Origin: Pseudomonas simiae
GTDB lineage: Bacteria > Pseudomonadota > Gammaproteobacteria > Pseudomonadales > Pseudomonadaceae
Length of the DNA stretch: 64,000 nt
Direction of reading: 5' to 3'
Assembly (NCBI RefSeq): GCF_900111895.1
Contig: NZ_FOKB01000009.1
Coordinates: 1 to 64,000 of the forward strand
This document shows, one piece after another, positions 16,780-24,880 of the stretch (the stretch's first letter is position 1; every line of letters begins with the position of its first letter). Under the pieces are notes generated by a model. The model was given only the letters and a program-made list of their open reading frames with translations, did not search any database and was not told the origin of the DNA. The position numbers and the translations under genes were made by a program.

Positions 16780-17160
16780 ATGCGCTGGTCGTTTTTTGCC
16801 CTTGCTGGCCTGATGAGCTTGTCGGCCGCTGCGCCCCAAGCCCTCGCCGCAGAAGACTATGCGGTGCTGATCATTTCCAGGGAACGCCTGGAAGTGCCGA
16901 CCAACTGCGAAATCGGCCTGTACCTGAATGACCAGCTGGCAGGCCGGCTGTTCCAGGAACAGGCCACTTCGTTCAACCTGCCGGCGGGAAACCTGTCCTT
17001 GCGCCTGAAGCTGCTGCCGGGCCAATCCCCTGGCTGCCTGCCGGGGATGCTGGCGCCGCCGGCGCAGAACATTACGCTCAAGGCCGGGGATGTACGCAAA
17101 CTGCGTATTGCCCAAGGCTCGGATGGCATGTATCTCAAGCCCGCCGCATTGGAATATTAA
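16780..17160 (+). CDS. Exported protein of unknown function in the copper island
   Basis: A 126-residue protein. The signal peptide covers about residues 1-23 (FFALAGLMSLSAAAPQALA, cleaved before EDYAV). The mature part is mostly beta-strand, with two cysteines (in PTNCEIG and SPGCLPG) that could form a disulphide, and a PEGA-like pattern of strands (IGLYLNDQLAG, LKLLPGQ). I start at ATG 16780, with CGGAG upstream. It lies between the two CueR-type operators and directly before copA in the same direction. It has few Met or His, so copper binding is not evident. Family not recognised. Confidence 0.7.
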   Translation: MRWSFFALAGLMSLSAAAPQALAAEDYAVLIISRERLEVPTNCEIGLYLNDQLAGRLFQEQATSFNLPAGNLSLRLKLLPGQSPGCLPGMLAPPAQNITLKAGDVRKLRIAQGSDGMYLKPAALEY

Positions 17161-17166
17161 AGGCGC

Positions 17167-17197
17167 TTGACCTTCCCCACAGGTCAAGGTTGATCCT
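17167..17197 (+). promoter_or_regulatory. CueR-type operator and promoter for copA-cueR
   Basis: TTGACC (17167-17172) overlaps a 21-bp dyad ACCTT...AAGGT (17170-17190), with a -10 candidate GATCCT at 17192-17197 after a 19-bp spacer. This matches CueR-controlled copA promoters, where the over-long spacer is corrected by copper-bound CueR. The copA start is 30 bp downstream. Confidence 0.8.
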
Positions 17198-17226
17198 AGG
17201 GGCAACTTCTCTTGGAGGACTGCCCC

Positions 17227-19428
17227 ATGAATGGATCCACCACCTTTGACCTGCCCATCAGCGGCATGACCTGCGCCAGCTGTGCCGGCCGGGTCGAGCG
17301 TGCACTGGGCAAGGTGCCGGGGGTGCAAAGCGTCAGCGTCAACCTGGCCAACGAACGCGCCCACGTTGAAGTGCTCGGCCAGATGGACCCGGGCGTGCTG
17401 ATCGCCGCCGTCGACAAAGCCGGCTACACCGCCACCCTCCCCCAGAGCGAAAAGGCCACCGACGCGAATCAAGCCCAGCGCCTGCAACGCGAGCGTTGGT
17501 CGCTGCTGCTGGCGATCCTGCTGGCATTGCCGCTGGTGCTGCCGATGCTGGTGGAGCCGTTCGGCCTGCACTGGATGCTGCCCGCCTGGGCACAGTTTGC
17601 CCTGGCAACCCCCGTGCAATTCATCTTCGGCGCACGCTTCTATATTGCCGCCTGGAAAGCCGTGCGTGCCGGTGCCGGCAACATGGACCTGCTGGTGGCC
17701 ATCGGCACCAGTGCCGGTTACGGCCTGAGTATTTATGAATGGCTCACCGCGCACCCCGGCATGGCACCGCACCTGTACTTCGAAGCCTCCGCGGTCGTGA
17801 TCGCCCTGGTGCTGCTGGGTAAATACCTGGAGAGCCGCGCCAAGCGCCAGACCGCCAGCGCTATCCGCGCCCTGGAAGCCCTGCGTCCGGAGCGGGCGGT
17901 TCGGGTGATTGAAGGCCGTGAAGAAGATGTCGCCATCAATGCCCTGAAACTCAATGATCTCGTGCTGGTAAAGCCCGGCGAACGCTTCCCGGTAGACGGT
18001 GAAGTGGTCGAAGGACAAAGCCATGCGGACGAAGCCTTGATCAGCGGCGAAAGCCTGCCCGTCCCCAAACAACCCGGCGATAACGTCACCGGCGGCGCCA
18101 TCAATGGCGAAGGCCGCCTGCTGGTACGCACCCTGGCCCTCGGCGCTGAGAGCGTGTTGGCGCGGATCATCCGCCTGGTTGAAGACGCCCAGGCCGCCAA
18201 GGCCCCGATCCAGAAACTGGTGGATAAAGTCAGCCAGGTGTTCGTCCCAGCCGTGTTGGTGCTGGCATTGGTGACATTGGCGGGCTGGTGGCTGTATGGC
18301 GCGCCCCTCGAGACCGCGATCATCAATGCCGTCGCCGTGCTGGTGATCGCCTGCCCTTGCGCCCTGGGCCTTGCTACACCCACCGCGATCATGGCCGGTA
18401 CAGGCGTTGCCGCGCGCCACGGCATCCTGATCAAAGACGCCGAAGCCCTGGAACGCGCCCATGAAGTGAGCGCCGTGGTCTTCGACAAGACCGGCACCCT
18501 CACCTCCGGCGCGCCGAAGATCGCCCACCTGACGGCAGTGGATGGCAACGAGGCCTTGTTGCTGCAACAGGCCGGGGCGTTGCAACGCGGCAGCGAACAC
18601 CCGTTGGCAAAGGCCGTGTTGGATGCCTGCAACGAACAAGGTCTGGCAGTGGCCGACGTGACGGCCAGCCAATCCCTGACCGGGCGCGGCATTGCCGGCA
18701 CGCTGGATGGCCGGCAATTGGCCTTGGGCAATCGTCGCCTGCTGGAAGAAAGCGGCTTGAGCGCAGGCAATCTGGCCGACTCCGCCAAGGCTTGGGAGGC
18801 AGAAGGCCGCACCTTGTCCTGGCTGATCGAGCAAGGCGCACAACCCCGAGTGCTTGGGCTGTTCGCGTTTGGCGATACCCTCAAACCCGGTGCGCTGGAA
18901 GCGGTGCAGCAACTCAAGGCCCAGCGCATCAGCAGCCACCTGCTTACCGGTGACAATCGCGGCAGTGCCCGCGTGGTGGGCGAGGCGTTGGGTATCGAAG
19001 ACGTGCACGCCGAAGTATTGCCCGCCGACAAAGCCGCCACTGTTACAGAGCTGAAAAAGACCGGCGTGGTGGCCATGGTCGGTGACGGCATCAACGATGC
19101 CCCGGCCCTGGCCGCTGCCGACATCGGCATCGCCATGGGCGGCGGCACCGACGTGGCCATGCACGCCGCCGGTATCACCCTGATGCGCGGCGATCCGCGC
19201 CTGGTGCCGGCCGCGCTGGAGATCAGCCGCAAGACCTACGCAAAGATCCGCCAAAACCTGTTCTGGGCCTTTGTGTATAACCTGATCGGCATCCCCCTGG
19301 CGGCGTTCGGCCTGCTCAACCCGGTGCTGGCCGGCGCGGCGATGGCCTTGTCCAGCGTCAGCGTGGTGAGCAATGCGTTACTGTTGAAGACTTGGAAACC
19401 GGAGCACCTGGAGGATCAACGCCCATGA
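17227..19428 (+). CDS. copA: Copper-exporting P1B-type ATPase
   Basis: A 733-residue P-type ATPase. It has a single N-terminal metal domain with GMTCASC (C16, C19), then eight membrane helices. The ion site is CPC in helix 6 (C376, C378), the phosphorylated aspartate is in DKTGTL (D420), and GDGINDAPAL is the hinge motif. It pumps Cu(I) from the cytoplasm. Start at 17227 (MNGSTT) because TTGGAGG precedes it. It is led by a CueR operator and overlaps cueR by ATGA. Confidence 0.92.
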   Translation: MNGSTTFDLPISGMTCASCAGRVERALGKVPGVQSVSVNLANERAHVEVLGQMDPGVLIAAVDKAGYTATLPQSEKATDANQAQRLQRERWSLLLAILLALPLVLPMLVEPFGLHWMLPAWAQFALATPVQFIFGARFYIAAWKAVRAGAGNMDLLVAIGTSAGYGLSIYEWLTAHPGMAPHLYFEASAVVIALVLLGKYLESRAKRQTASAIRALEALRPERAVRVIEGREEDVAINALKLNDLVLVKPGERFPVDGEVVEGQSHADEALISGESLPVPKQPGDNVTGGAINGEGRLLVRTLALGAESVLARIIRLVEDAQAAKAPIQKLVDKVSQVFVPAVLVLALVTLAGWWLYGAPLETAIINAVAVLVIACPCALGLATPTAIMAGTGVAARHGILIKDAEALERAHEVSAVVFDKTGTLTSGAPKIAHLTAVDGNEALLLQQAGALQRGSEHPLAKAVLDACNEQGLAVADVTASQSLTGRGIAGTLDGRQLALGNRRLLEESGLSAGNLADSAKAWEAEGRTLSWLIEQGAQPRVLGLFAFGDTLKPGALEAVQQLKAQRISSHLLTGDNRGSARVVGEALGIEDVHAEVLPADKAATVTELKKTGVVAMVGDGINDAPALAAADIGIAMGGGTDVAMHAAGITLMRGDPRLVPAALEISRKTYAKIRQNLFWAFVYNLIGIPLAAFGLLNPVLAGAAMALSSVSVVSNALLLKTWKPEHLEDQRP

Positions 19429-19826
19429 ACATCGGCCAAGCCGCACGCCAGAGTGGGTTGAGTGCCAAGATGATTCGTTACTACGAATCCATCGGCCTGC
19501 TCAAAGCCGCCCATCGCACCGACAGTGGCTACCGCGTATACGGCCAGGATGACTTGCACACCCTGGCGTTTATCAAGCGCTCGCGGGATCTGGGGTTTTC
19601 ATTGGAAGAGGTGGGCAAGCTGCTGACCCTGTGGCAGGACCGGCAAAGGGCCAGCGCCGATGTGAAGGCCTTGGCGCGCCAGCATATCGAGGAGCTGAAC
19701 CAGAAGATTCTGGAACTGGGGCAACTGCGCGATACCTTGCAGGACCTGGTGGAGCACTGCCAGGGCGATCATCGGCCGGATTGTCCGATTCTCAAGGAGT
19801 TGGCGTCCGGTAGCTGCTGCGCCTGA
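19425..19826 (+). CDS. cueR: MerR-family copper-responsive regulator
   Basis: A 133-residue MerR protein. The helix-turn-helix is at residues 1-40 (MNIGQAARQSGLSAKMIRYY), followed by the long dimer helix. The metal loop has two cysteines (HCQGDHRPDC) as in Cu(I) sensors, and a further CC is at the C-terminus. The start overlaps the copA stop by four bases, so translation is probably coupled. It likely activates both operators at 16662 and 17167. Such a copA-cueR operon makes the sensor part of its own output. Confidence 0.88.
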   Translation: MNIGQAARQSGLSAKMIRYYESIGLLKAAHRTDSGYRVYGQDDLHTLAFIKRSRDLGFSLEEVGKLLTLWQDRQRASADVKALARQHIEELNQKILELGQLRDTLQDLVEHCQGDHRPDCPILKELASGSCCA

Positions 19827-19854
19827 TGGAATCTATCTGAATACCTGCGAACCC

Positions 19855-19949
19855 AATGTGGGAGCGGGCGTGCTCGCGAAGGCGGTGGATCAGTCAGCAC
19901 ACGTATCGACTGACACTCCGCTTTCGCGAGCACGCCCGCTCCCGCATTT
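19855..19949. repeat. REPIN-type pair of inverted REP sequences
   Basis: TGTGGGAGCGGGCGTGCTCG at the left and its near-complement CGAGCACGCCCGCTCCCGCA at the right flank about 45 bp. It fills the gap between the convergent cueR and RIO kinase genes, a usual place for such elements. Confidence 0.8.
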
Positions 19950-19971
19950 TTGCGCTTCATCTACCCAAAGA

Positions 19972-20868
19972 TCATTGCATCCAAGGCGGTGGCGGTTCTT
20001 CCGCCTTCTTGCTCTGTGGCGCTTCATCCTCCGCCCGAATCGCCTGGCGACGCTCTTCATCCAGCCGCGCCGCTTCGATTTCACGAATCACACCGCCGAC
20101 ATCCGCCAGCTCTTCGGGCTCATCGAACTCGCCGGTCAATACACTGGCCGGGTGCAGGGTCCCGGCTTCGTACAGCGCCCACATTTCCTTGGCGTACTTG
20201 GTCTTCTTCAACTCCGGAGCAAAGCGCCCGAAGTAGGAAGCCATGTTGCCCACATCCCGTTCCAGCATGCTGAAAGCGTGGTTATTACCCGCAGCATCTA
20301 CCGCCTGGGGCAGGTCGATAATCACCGGACCGGTTGGCGTGAGCAGCACGTTGAACTCGGACAGGTCACCGTGCACCAGACCGGTACACAGCATCAGCAC
20401 GATCTGGGAAATCAGGAAGGCGTGGTATTCGCGCGCCTGGTCCGGCTCCAGTACCACGTCGTTCAGACGCGGTGCCGCATCGCCGTACTCGTCGGCCACC
20501 AATTCCATCAGCAATACGCCTTCGAGGAAGTCGAACGGCTGGGGCACGCGAACGCCCGCACCGGCCAGGCGGAACAACGCCGCGACTTCGGCGTTCTGCC
20601 AGGCATCTTCAGTTTCTTTCTTGCCGAACTTGGACCCCTTGGCCATGGCCCGGGCCTGCCGGCTGTTACGGACCTTACGGCCCTCCTGGTATTCGGACGC
20701 TTGACGAAAACTTCGTTTGTTCGCCTCCTTGTAAACCTTGGCGCAACGCAATTCGTTGCCGCAGCGCACCACATAAACAGCTGCTTCTTTACCACTCATG
20801 AGTGGGCGCAGCACTTCGTCGACCAGACCGTCTTCGATCAGGGGTTCAATGCGTTTAGGAGTCTTCAT
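19972..20868 (-). CDS. RIO-type serine protein kinase
   Basis: A 298-residue atypical kinase. It has the nucleotide-binding lysine region GKEAAVYVVRCG, then CAKVYKEANKRSF, the catalytic loop HGDLSEFNVLL and the metal-binding IIDLPQAVD. The last 40 residues are charged and proline-rich. RIO kinases act in ribosome maturation in archaea and eukaryotes; the role in pseudomonads is unclear. It stands alone and is convergent with cueR. Confidence 0.85.
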   Translation of the reverse strand: MKTPKRIEPLIEDGLVDEVLRPLMSGKEAAVYVVRCGNELRCAKVYKEANKRSFRQASEYQEGRKVRNSRQARAMAKGSKFGKKETEDAWQNAEVAALFRLAGAGVRVPQPFDFLEGVLLMELVADEYGDAAPRLNDVVLEPDQAREYHAFLISQIVLMLCTGLVHGDLSEFNVLLTPTGPVIIDLPQAVDAAGNNHAFSMLERDVGNMASYFGRFAPELKKTKYAKEMWALYEAGTLHPASVLTGEFDEPEELADVGGVIREIEAARLDEERRQAIRAEDEAPQSKKAEEPPPPWMQ

Positions 20869-20992
20869 CAGCTTTTATTGTGGGTCCTTTATTACCAAAT
20901 ACGCGTATGGCACTCGTTATACGGCAATCAGCTCGCCGGTGGGAGGGGCTACCGACCGTTGATCACTTAAGAATGCATCCAATATGCCAGTT

Positions 20993-22270
20993 TCAGCGCT
21001 CAATAATCGCCGTCACCCCTTGCCCGCCCGCTGCACAGATGGAAATCAGCCCTCGGCCCTTGCCTGCCGCGTCGAGCAACTTGGCCAGATTGGCGACGAT
21101 ACGTCCACCTGTGGCGGCAAATGGGTGCCCGGCGGCCAGGGAGCTGCCTTTCACATTGAGTCGACTACGGTCGATGGCGCCCAGGGGCGCGTCAAGTCCC
21201 AGACGCGTCTTGCAATAGTCCGCATCTTCCCAGGCCTTGAGCGTGCACAACACTTGGGCAGCGAACGCTTCGTGGATTTCGTAGTAATCGAAGTCCTGCA
21301 GCGTCAGACCATTCCTCGCCAGTAAGCGCGGTACCGCGTACACCGGCGCCATCAGCAAGCCTTCGGCGCCGTTGACGAAGTCCACTGCCGCCGCTTCGCC
21401 ATCGCGCAGATACGCCAGGATCGGCAAACCACGCTCCTGGGCCCAGGCCTCACTGCCCAGCAGTACCAGCGAGGCGCCATCGGTGAGCGGCGTGGAGTTG
21501 CCGGCAGTGAGCGTGCCCTTGTCGCTGCGTTCGAAGGCAGGCTTGAGGGCGGCGAGTTTTTCCAGGGTCAGGTCGGGCCGCAGGTTGTTGTCGCGGGTCA
21601 GGCCCAGAAACGGGGTGAGCAAATCGTTGTGCCAGCCTTCGGCGTAGGCGGCGGCCATTTTCTGGTGGCTTTCCAGCGCCAGTTGGTCCTGCTCGGCACG
21701 GGGAATCTGCCAGGTCTGTGCCATCAATTCACAGTGCTGGCCCATGGACAAGCCGGTGCGGGGTTCGCCGTTGCGCGGCAGCTCCGGCTTCAGATGCTGG
21801 GGACGAAGTTGTAACAGGACTTTTAATTTGTCTGCCATGGATTTGCTGCGGTTGGCTTGCAGCAGGATCTTGCGCAGGCCTTCATTCACACCGATGGGTG
21901 CGTCGGAGGTGGTGTCCACTCCACCCGCAATCCCGCACTCGATCTGGCCCAGGGCGATTTTATTGGCCACCAGCAACGCCGCTTCCAGCCCCGTGCCACA
22001 CGCCTGTTGAATGTCGTAGGCCGGGGTCTGCGGCGACAGGCGCGAGCCGAGCACGCATTCGCGGGTCAGGTTGAAGTCACGGGAATGCTTGAGCACCGCG
22101 CCGGCAGCCACCTCGCCCATGCGCAGGCCGTGCAGGTTGTAGCGTTCGATCAGGCCTTCCAGGGCAGCTGTCAGCATCGCCTGGTTGCTCGCCGTGGCAT
22201 AGGGGCCGTTGGAGCGGGCGAAAGGAATGCGATTACCGCCAATGATCGCTACACGGCGCAATTGAGTCAT
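20993..22270 (-). CDS. Acetyl-CoA C-acyltransferase (thiolase), FadI-like
   Basis: A 425-residue thiolase. The acyl-accepting cysteine is in QQACGTGLEAAL, the histidine in YEIHEAFAAQVL, and the second cysteine in SICAAGGQGV. It cleaves or forms 3-ketoacyl-CoA. I start at 22270 (MTQLRRV) with GGGAGC upstream. It is divergent from the fabG4-type and MaoC genes, which together give thiolase, reductase and hydratase, three steps of a fatty-acyl cycle. A perfect 10-bp palindrome, AGCCTAGGCT (22311-22320), lies in the shared promoter region. Confidence 0.85.
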   Translation of the reverse strand: MTQLRRVAIIGGNRIPFARSNGPYATASNQAMLTAALEGLIERYNLHGLRMGEVAAGAVLKHSRDFNLTRECVLGSRLSPQTPAYDIQQACGTGLEAALLVANKIALGQIECGIAGGVDTTSDAPIGVNEGLRKILLQANRSKSMADKLKVLLQLRPQHLKPELPRNGEPRTGLSMGQHCELMAQTWQIPRAEQDQLALESHQKMAAAYAEGWHNDLLTPFLGLTRDNNLRPDLTLEKLAALKPAFERSDKGTLTAGNSTPLTDGASLVLLGSEAWAQERGLPILAYLRDGEAAAVDFVNGAEGLLMAPVYAVPRLLARNGLTLQDFDYYEIHEAFAAQVLCTLKAWEDADYCKTRLGLDAPLGAIDRSRLNVKGSSLAAGHPFAATGGRIVANLAKLLDAAGKGRGLISICAAGGQGVTAIIER

Positions 22271-22384
22271 GGAAAGCTCCCTGATGGTTGTGGGTGGAAT
22301 CACCAAGCCTAGCCTAGGCTCAATCGAACGACTGCCACCCTGGGGTGGTCAACCCTTTGAACCCCAGCCTTCGGAGAGCGTTCC

Positions 22385-23728
22385 ATGTCTGACCGTTATA
22401 TCGACTTCGCCAACTCAAGCCTCGGCCATCGCCTGGTCGCCGCCATTGGCCTGCCGTCACCGGTACGCCTGGAACGCTGGCAAGCCGGGCGCCTGCGTCC
22501 GGTGGAAGGTGCGCTGCTGCTGGGCGGCGGTGCGCTGGTGAGCCATGTGCAGGCATTTGCCAACAGACTCACCGACGCCATTTACACGTACGGCAGCGAG
22601 ACGTCGACGTGGATTCCCGGCCACGGCCCCAAGCTGAAAGCCGTGGTGTTCGACGCCAGCCATTTGCAACACACAGACCAACTTAAACAACTGCGTGAGT
22701 TCTTCCAGCCGCTGCTGAAAAATCTCGATAACAGCGCCCATCTGGTGATCCTCGGTCGCGCGCCGGAAACCCTCAGCGACCCGTTTGCCGCTAGCGCCCA
22801 GCGCGCTCTTGAAGGTTTCAGCCGCTCGCTGGCCAAGGAACTGCGCAATGGCGGCGTGTTGCAATTGCTCTACGTCGGCGACGGTGCCGAAGACCAACTG
22901 GAAGGCGCGCTGCGCTTTTTTCTCTCGCCGAAAAGTGCGTATATCTCCGGCCAAGTGATTCGCCTGCAAGCGTGCGCCACTCCGGTTGAGGATTGGACGC
23001 GGCCACTGGCCGGGCGCAAGGCACTGGTCACCGGCGCCGCCCGTGGCATTGGCGCGTCCATCGCTGAAACGCTGGCCCGCGACGGTGCCGAAGTGATCCT
23101 GCTCGACGTGCCCCAGGCCAAGGCCGACCTCGAAGCCCTGGCCGCGCGCCTGGGTGCACGCACCGTCGCGCTGGATATCTGTGCTGAAGACGCTCCCAGC
23201 CAATTGATCGAACAGTTGCCCGATGGCCTCGACATTCTGGTGCACAACGCCGGGATTACCCGTGACAAAACCTTGGCCAACATGACGCCGGAATACTGGG
23301 ACGCGGTGCTGGCGGTCAACCTCAATGCGCCACAGGTGCTGACCAAGGCGCTGCTCGACAGCGGCACCCTGCATGACAACGCCCGCGTGGTGTTGCTGGC
23401 GTCGATCAGCGGCATCGCCGGCAACCGTGGGCAGACCAATTACGCCGCGAGCAAGGCCGGGTTGATCGGCCTCGCACAAGCGTGGGCACCGTTGCTCAAG
23501 GAACGCGGTATCAGTATCAACGCCGTGGCCCCCGGTTTTATCGAAACCCAGATGACCGCGCATATCCCCTTCGCGTTGCGTGAGGCCGGGCGGCGCATGA
23601 GTTCGTTGGGCCAGGGCGGCCTGCCGCAAGACGTCGCAGAGGCCGTGGCCTGGCTGGGCCAACCGGGTTCCGGAGCGGTCAGCGGGCAAGCGTTGCGGGT
23701 GTGTGGGCAAAGCCTCTTGGGAGCATAA
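22385..23728 (+). CDS. 3-oxoacyl-ACP/CoA reductase, FabG4 type
   Basis: A 447-residue two-part SDR. The N-terminal 200 residues are a degenerate flavodoxin-like Rossmann region. The catalytic SDR domain begins near residue 205, with VTGAARGIGASIAE, HNAGITRDKTLANM, and the catalytic YAASK (Y353, K357). The length and layout are those of high-molecular-weight FabG4, an NADH-dependent 3-oxoacyl-CoA reductase. It runs directly into the MaoC gene, two bases apart. Confidence 0.85.
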   Translation: MSDRYIDFANSSLGHRLVAAIGLPSPVRLERWQAGRLRPVEGALLLGGGALVSHVQAFANRLTDAIYTYGSETSTWIPGHGPKLKAVVFDASHLQHTDQLKQLREFFQPLLKNLDNSAHLVILGRAPETLSDPFAASAQRALEGFSRSLAKELRNGGVLQLLYVGDGAEDQLEGALRFFLSPKSAYISGQVIRLQACATPVEDWTRPLAGRKALVTGAARGIGASIAETLARDGAEVILLDVPQAKADLEALAARLGARTVALDICAEDAPSQLIEQLPDGLDILVHNAGITRDKTLANMTPEYWDAVLAVNLNAPQVLTKALLDSGTLHDNARVVLLASISGIAGNRGQTNYAASKAGLIGLAQAWAPLLKERGISINAVAPGFIETQMTAHIPFALREAGRRMSSLGQGGLPQDVAEAVAWLGQPGSGAVSGQALRVCGQSLLGA

Positions 23729-23730
23729 GC

Positions 23731-24579
23731 ATGCAATGGAAGACGCTAGGCACTACTCCCTTTTTGCCGCCGCTGTATTGGCGCGCAGCGCTCAAACGCA
23801 AGATCACCGGCAGCACGTTGCCCGAACAGGGATTGCGCTGTCGGGTGAGCATCAATCCCAAGCACGTGGCGGCGTATCGCAAGGTCTGCGGTTTTTCCGA
23901 CAGCCCGGTCTTGCCGGCGACGTATCCCCATATCATGGCGTTCGGATTGCAGATGCAGTTGCTGACGGACAAAAACTTTCCGTTCCCACTGCTGGGGTTG
24001 ATTCACCTGAGTAACCGCATCCGCATTCATCGCCCGCTGGGTGGGGTGAGCGAATTGTCCGTCGGTGTCCACACGCAGAACCTCAAGCCCCACCCCAAGG
24101 GCGCGACCTTTGATCTGATCACCACCGTCGAGGACTCACTCGGCCTGCTATGGGAAGCCGAAAGCCGCATGTTGTGCCGCGGCGTAAAACTGCAAGGTGA
24201 ACCCGAGGATGACGCCCAGCCCGCCCCCACTCAGGTCAGCGAACTGACCCGCTGGAAGGCCCCCGCCGATATTGGCCGCCGTTATGCCCGGGTCTCCGGC
24301 GACTACAACCCCATCCACCTCAGCGCCTTGACCGCCAAGCTGTTCGGTTTTCCCCAAGCCATCGCCCACGGGCTGTGGAACAAGGCGCACACCCTCGCCG
24401 CCCTTGGCGAACACTTGCCCGCCGCCAATATCGAGATCAGCGTTGAGTTCAAAAAACCCGTGCGCCTGCCCGGAGAAGTAACGTTATTGGCCAGTGCCGC
24501 CGGGTCCAGCGGCGAGTTGTGGTTAAAAGGCGCGGGCGGTATTGAACATATGGTTGGCAACTGGCAACCGATCGCCTGA
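23731..24579 (+). CDS. MaoC-family acyl dehydratase / enoyl-CoA hydratase
   Basis: A 282-residue double hot-dog protein. The C-terminal hot dog carries the hydratase-2 signature RVSGDYNPIHLSALTAKLFG followed by AHGLWNKA; the N-terminal half is a degenerate copy. It would hydrate enoyl-CoA or dehydrate 3-hydroxyacyl-CoA. The start at 23731 has GGGAGC upstream. With FabG4 it recalls the mycobacterial FabG4-HtdX pair. It is followed by a strong terminator. Confidence 0.82.
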   Translation: MQWKTLGTTPFLPPLYWRAALKRKITGSTLPEQGLRCRVSINPKHVAAYRKVCGFSDSPVLPATYPHIMAFGLQMQLLTDKNFPFPLLGLIHLSNRIRIHRPLGGVSELSVGVHTQNLKPHPKGATFDLITTVEDSLGLLWEAESRMLCRGVKLQGEPEDDAQPAPTQVSELTRWKAPADIGRRYARVSGDYNPIHLSALTAKLFGFPQAIAHGLWNKAHTLAALGEHLPAANIEISVEFKKPVRLPGEVTLLASAAGSSGELWLKGAGGIEHMVGNWQPIA

Positions 24580-24617
24580 AATAAACTGATTAATTGTATA
24601 TATACACCCTAAGTACT

Positions 24618-24645
24618 AGCGGACTTTTTTAAGTCCGCTTTTTTA
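24618..24645 (+). terminator. Rho-independent terminator
   Basis: AGCGGACTT pairs with AAGTCCGCT around a TTTT loop, then a run of T. It ends the fabG4-maoC operon. The stem is a clean 9 bp. Confidence 0.92.
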
Positions 24646-24880
24646 TTTAACTTATTGTTTTTTAATAAATAAATACCTTGATACATCCTCCCCTTACACC
24701 CTTGGCATTAGTCGCTTAGCCGATACACTGCTGCGGTATATAAATCGTTAATACCAAGTAGAGCATTGAGAGGAGGCACCGCCGGGGCTGTTATAGCCAC
24801 ACGGACAAACACATCACGACCTCGAGAAGCAGTGAGTGTTTGAAGACAACCAAGGTTGTACAGGTGCAAGGAACTCAATC
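24646..24880 (+). promoter_or_regulatory. AT-rich leader of the glycine-rich lipoprotein gene
   Basis: This gap is clearly more AT-rich than its neighbours (TTAATAAATAAATACC near 24662), as is usual for H-NS-like MvaT targets in front of surface genes. A possible sigma70 promoter is TTGGCA (24702-24707) and TACACT (24724-24729) with a 16-bp spacer; TATAAA at 24738 is an alternative. AAGGAACTC lies before the ATG at 24881. No other gene was seen. Confidence 0.35.

Noticed and set aside
16759..19254. An 831-codon open frame antisense to copA
   Set aside because: Same cause: a mirror of the copA codon bias, with no recognisable domain and no ribosome site at the start.
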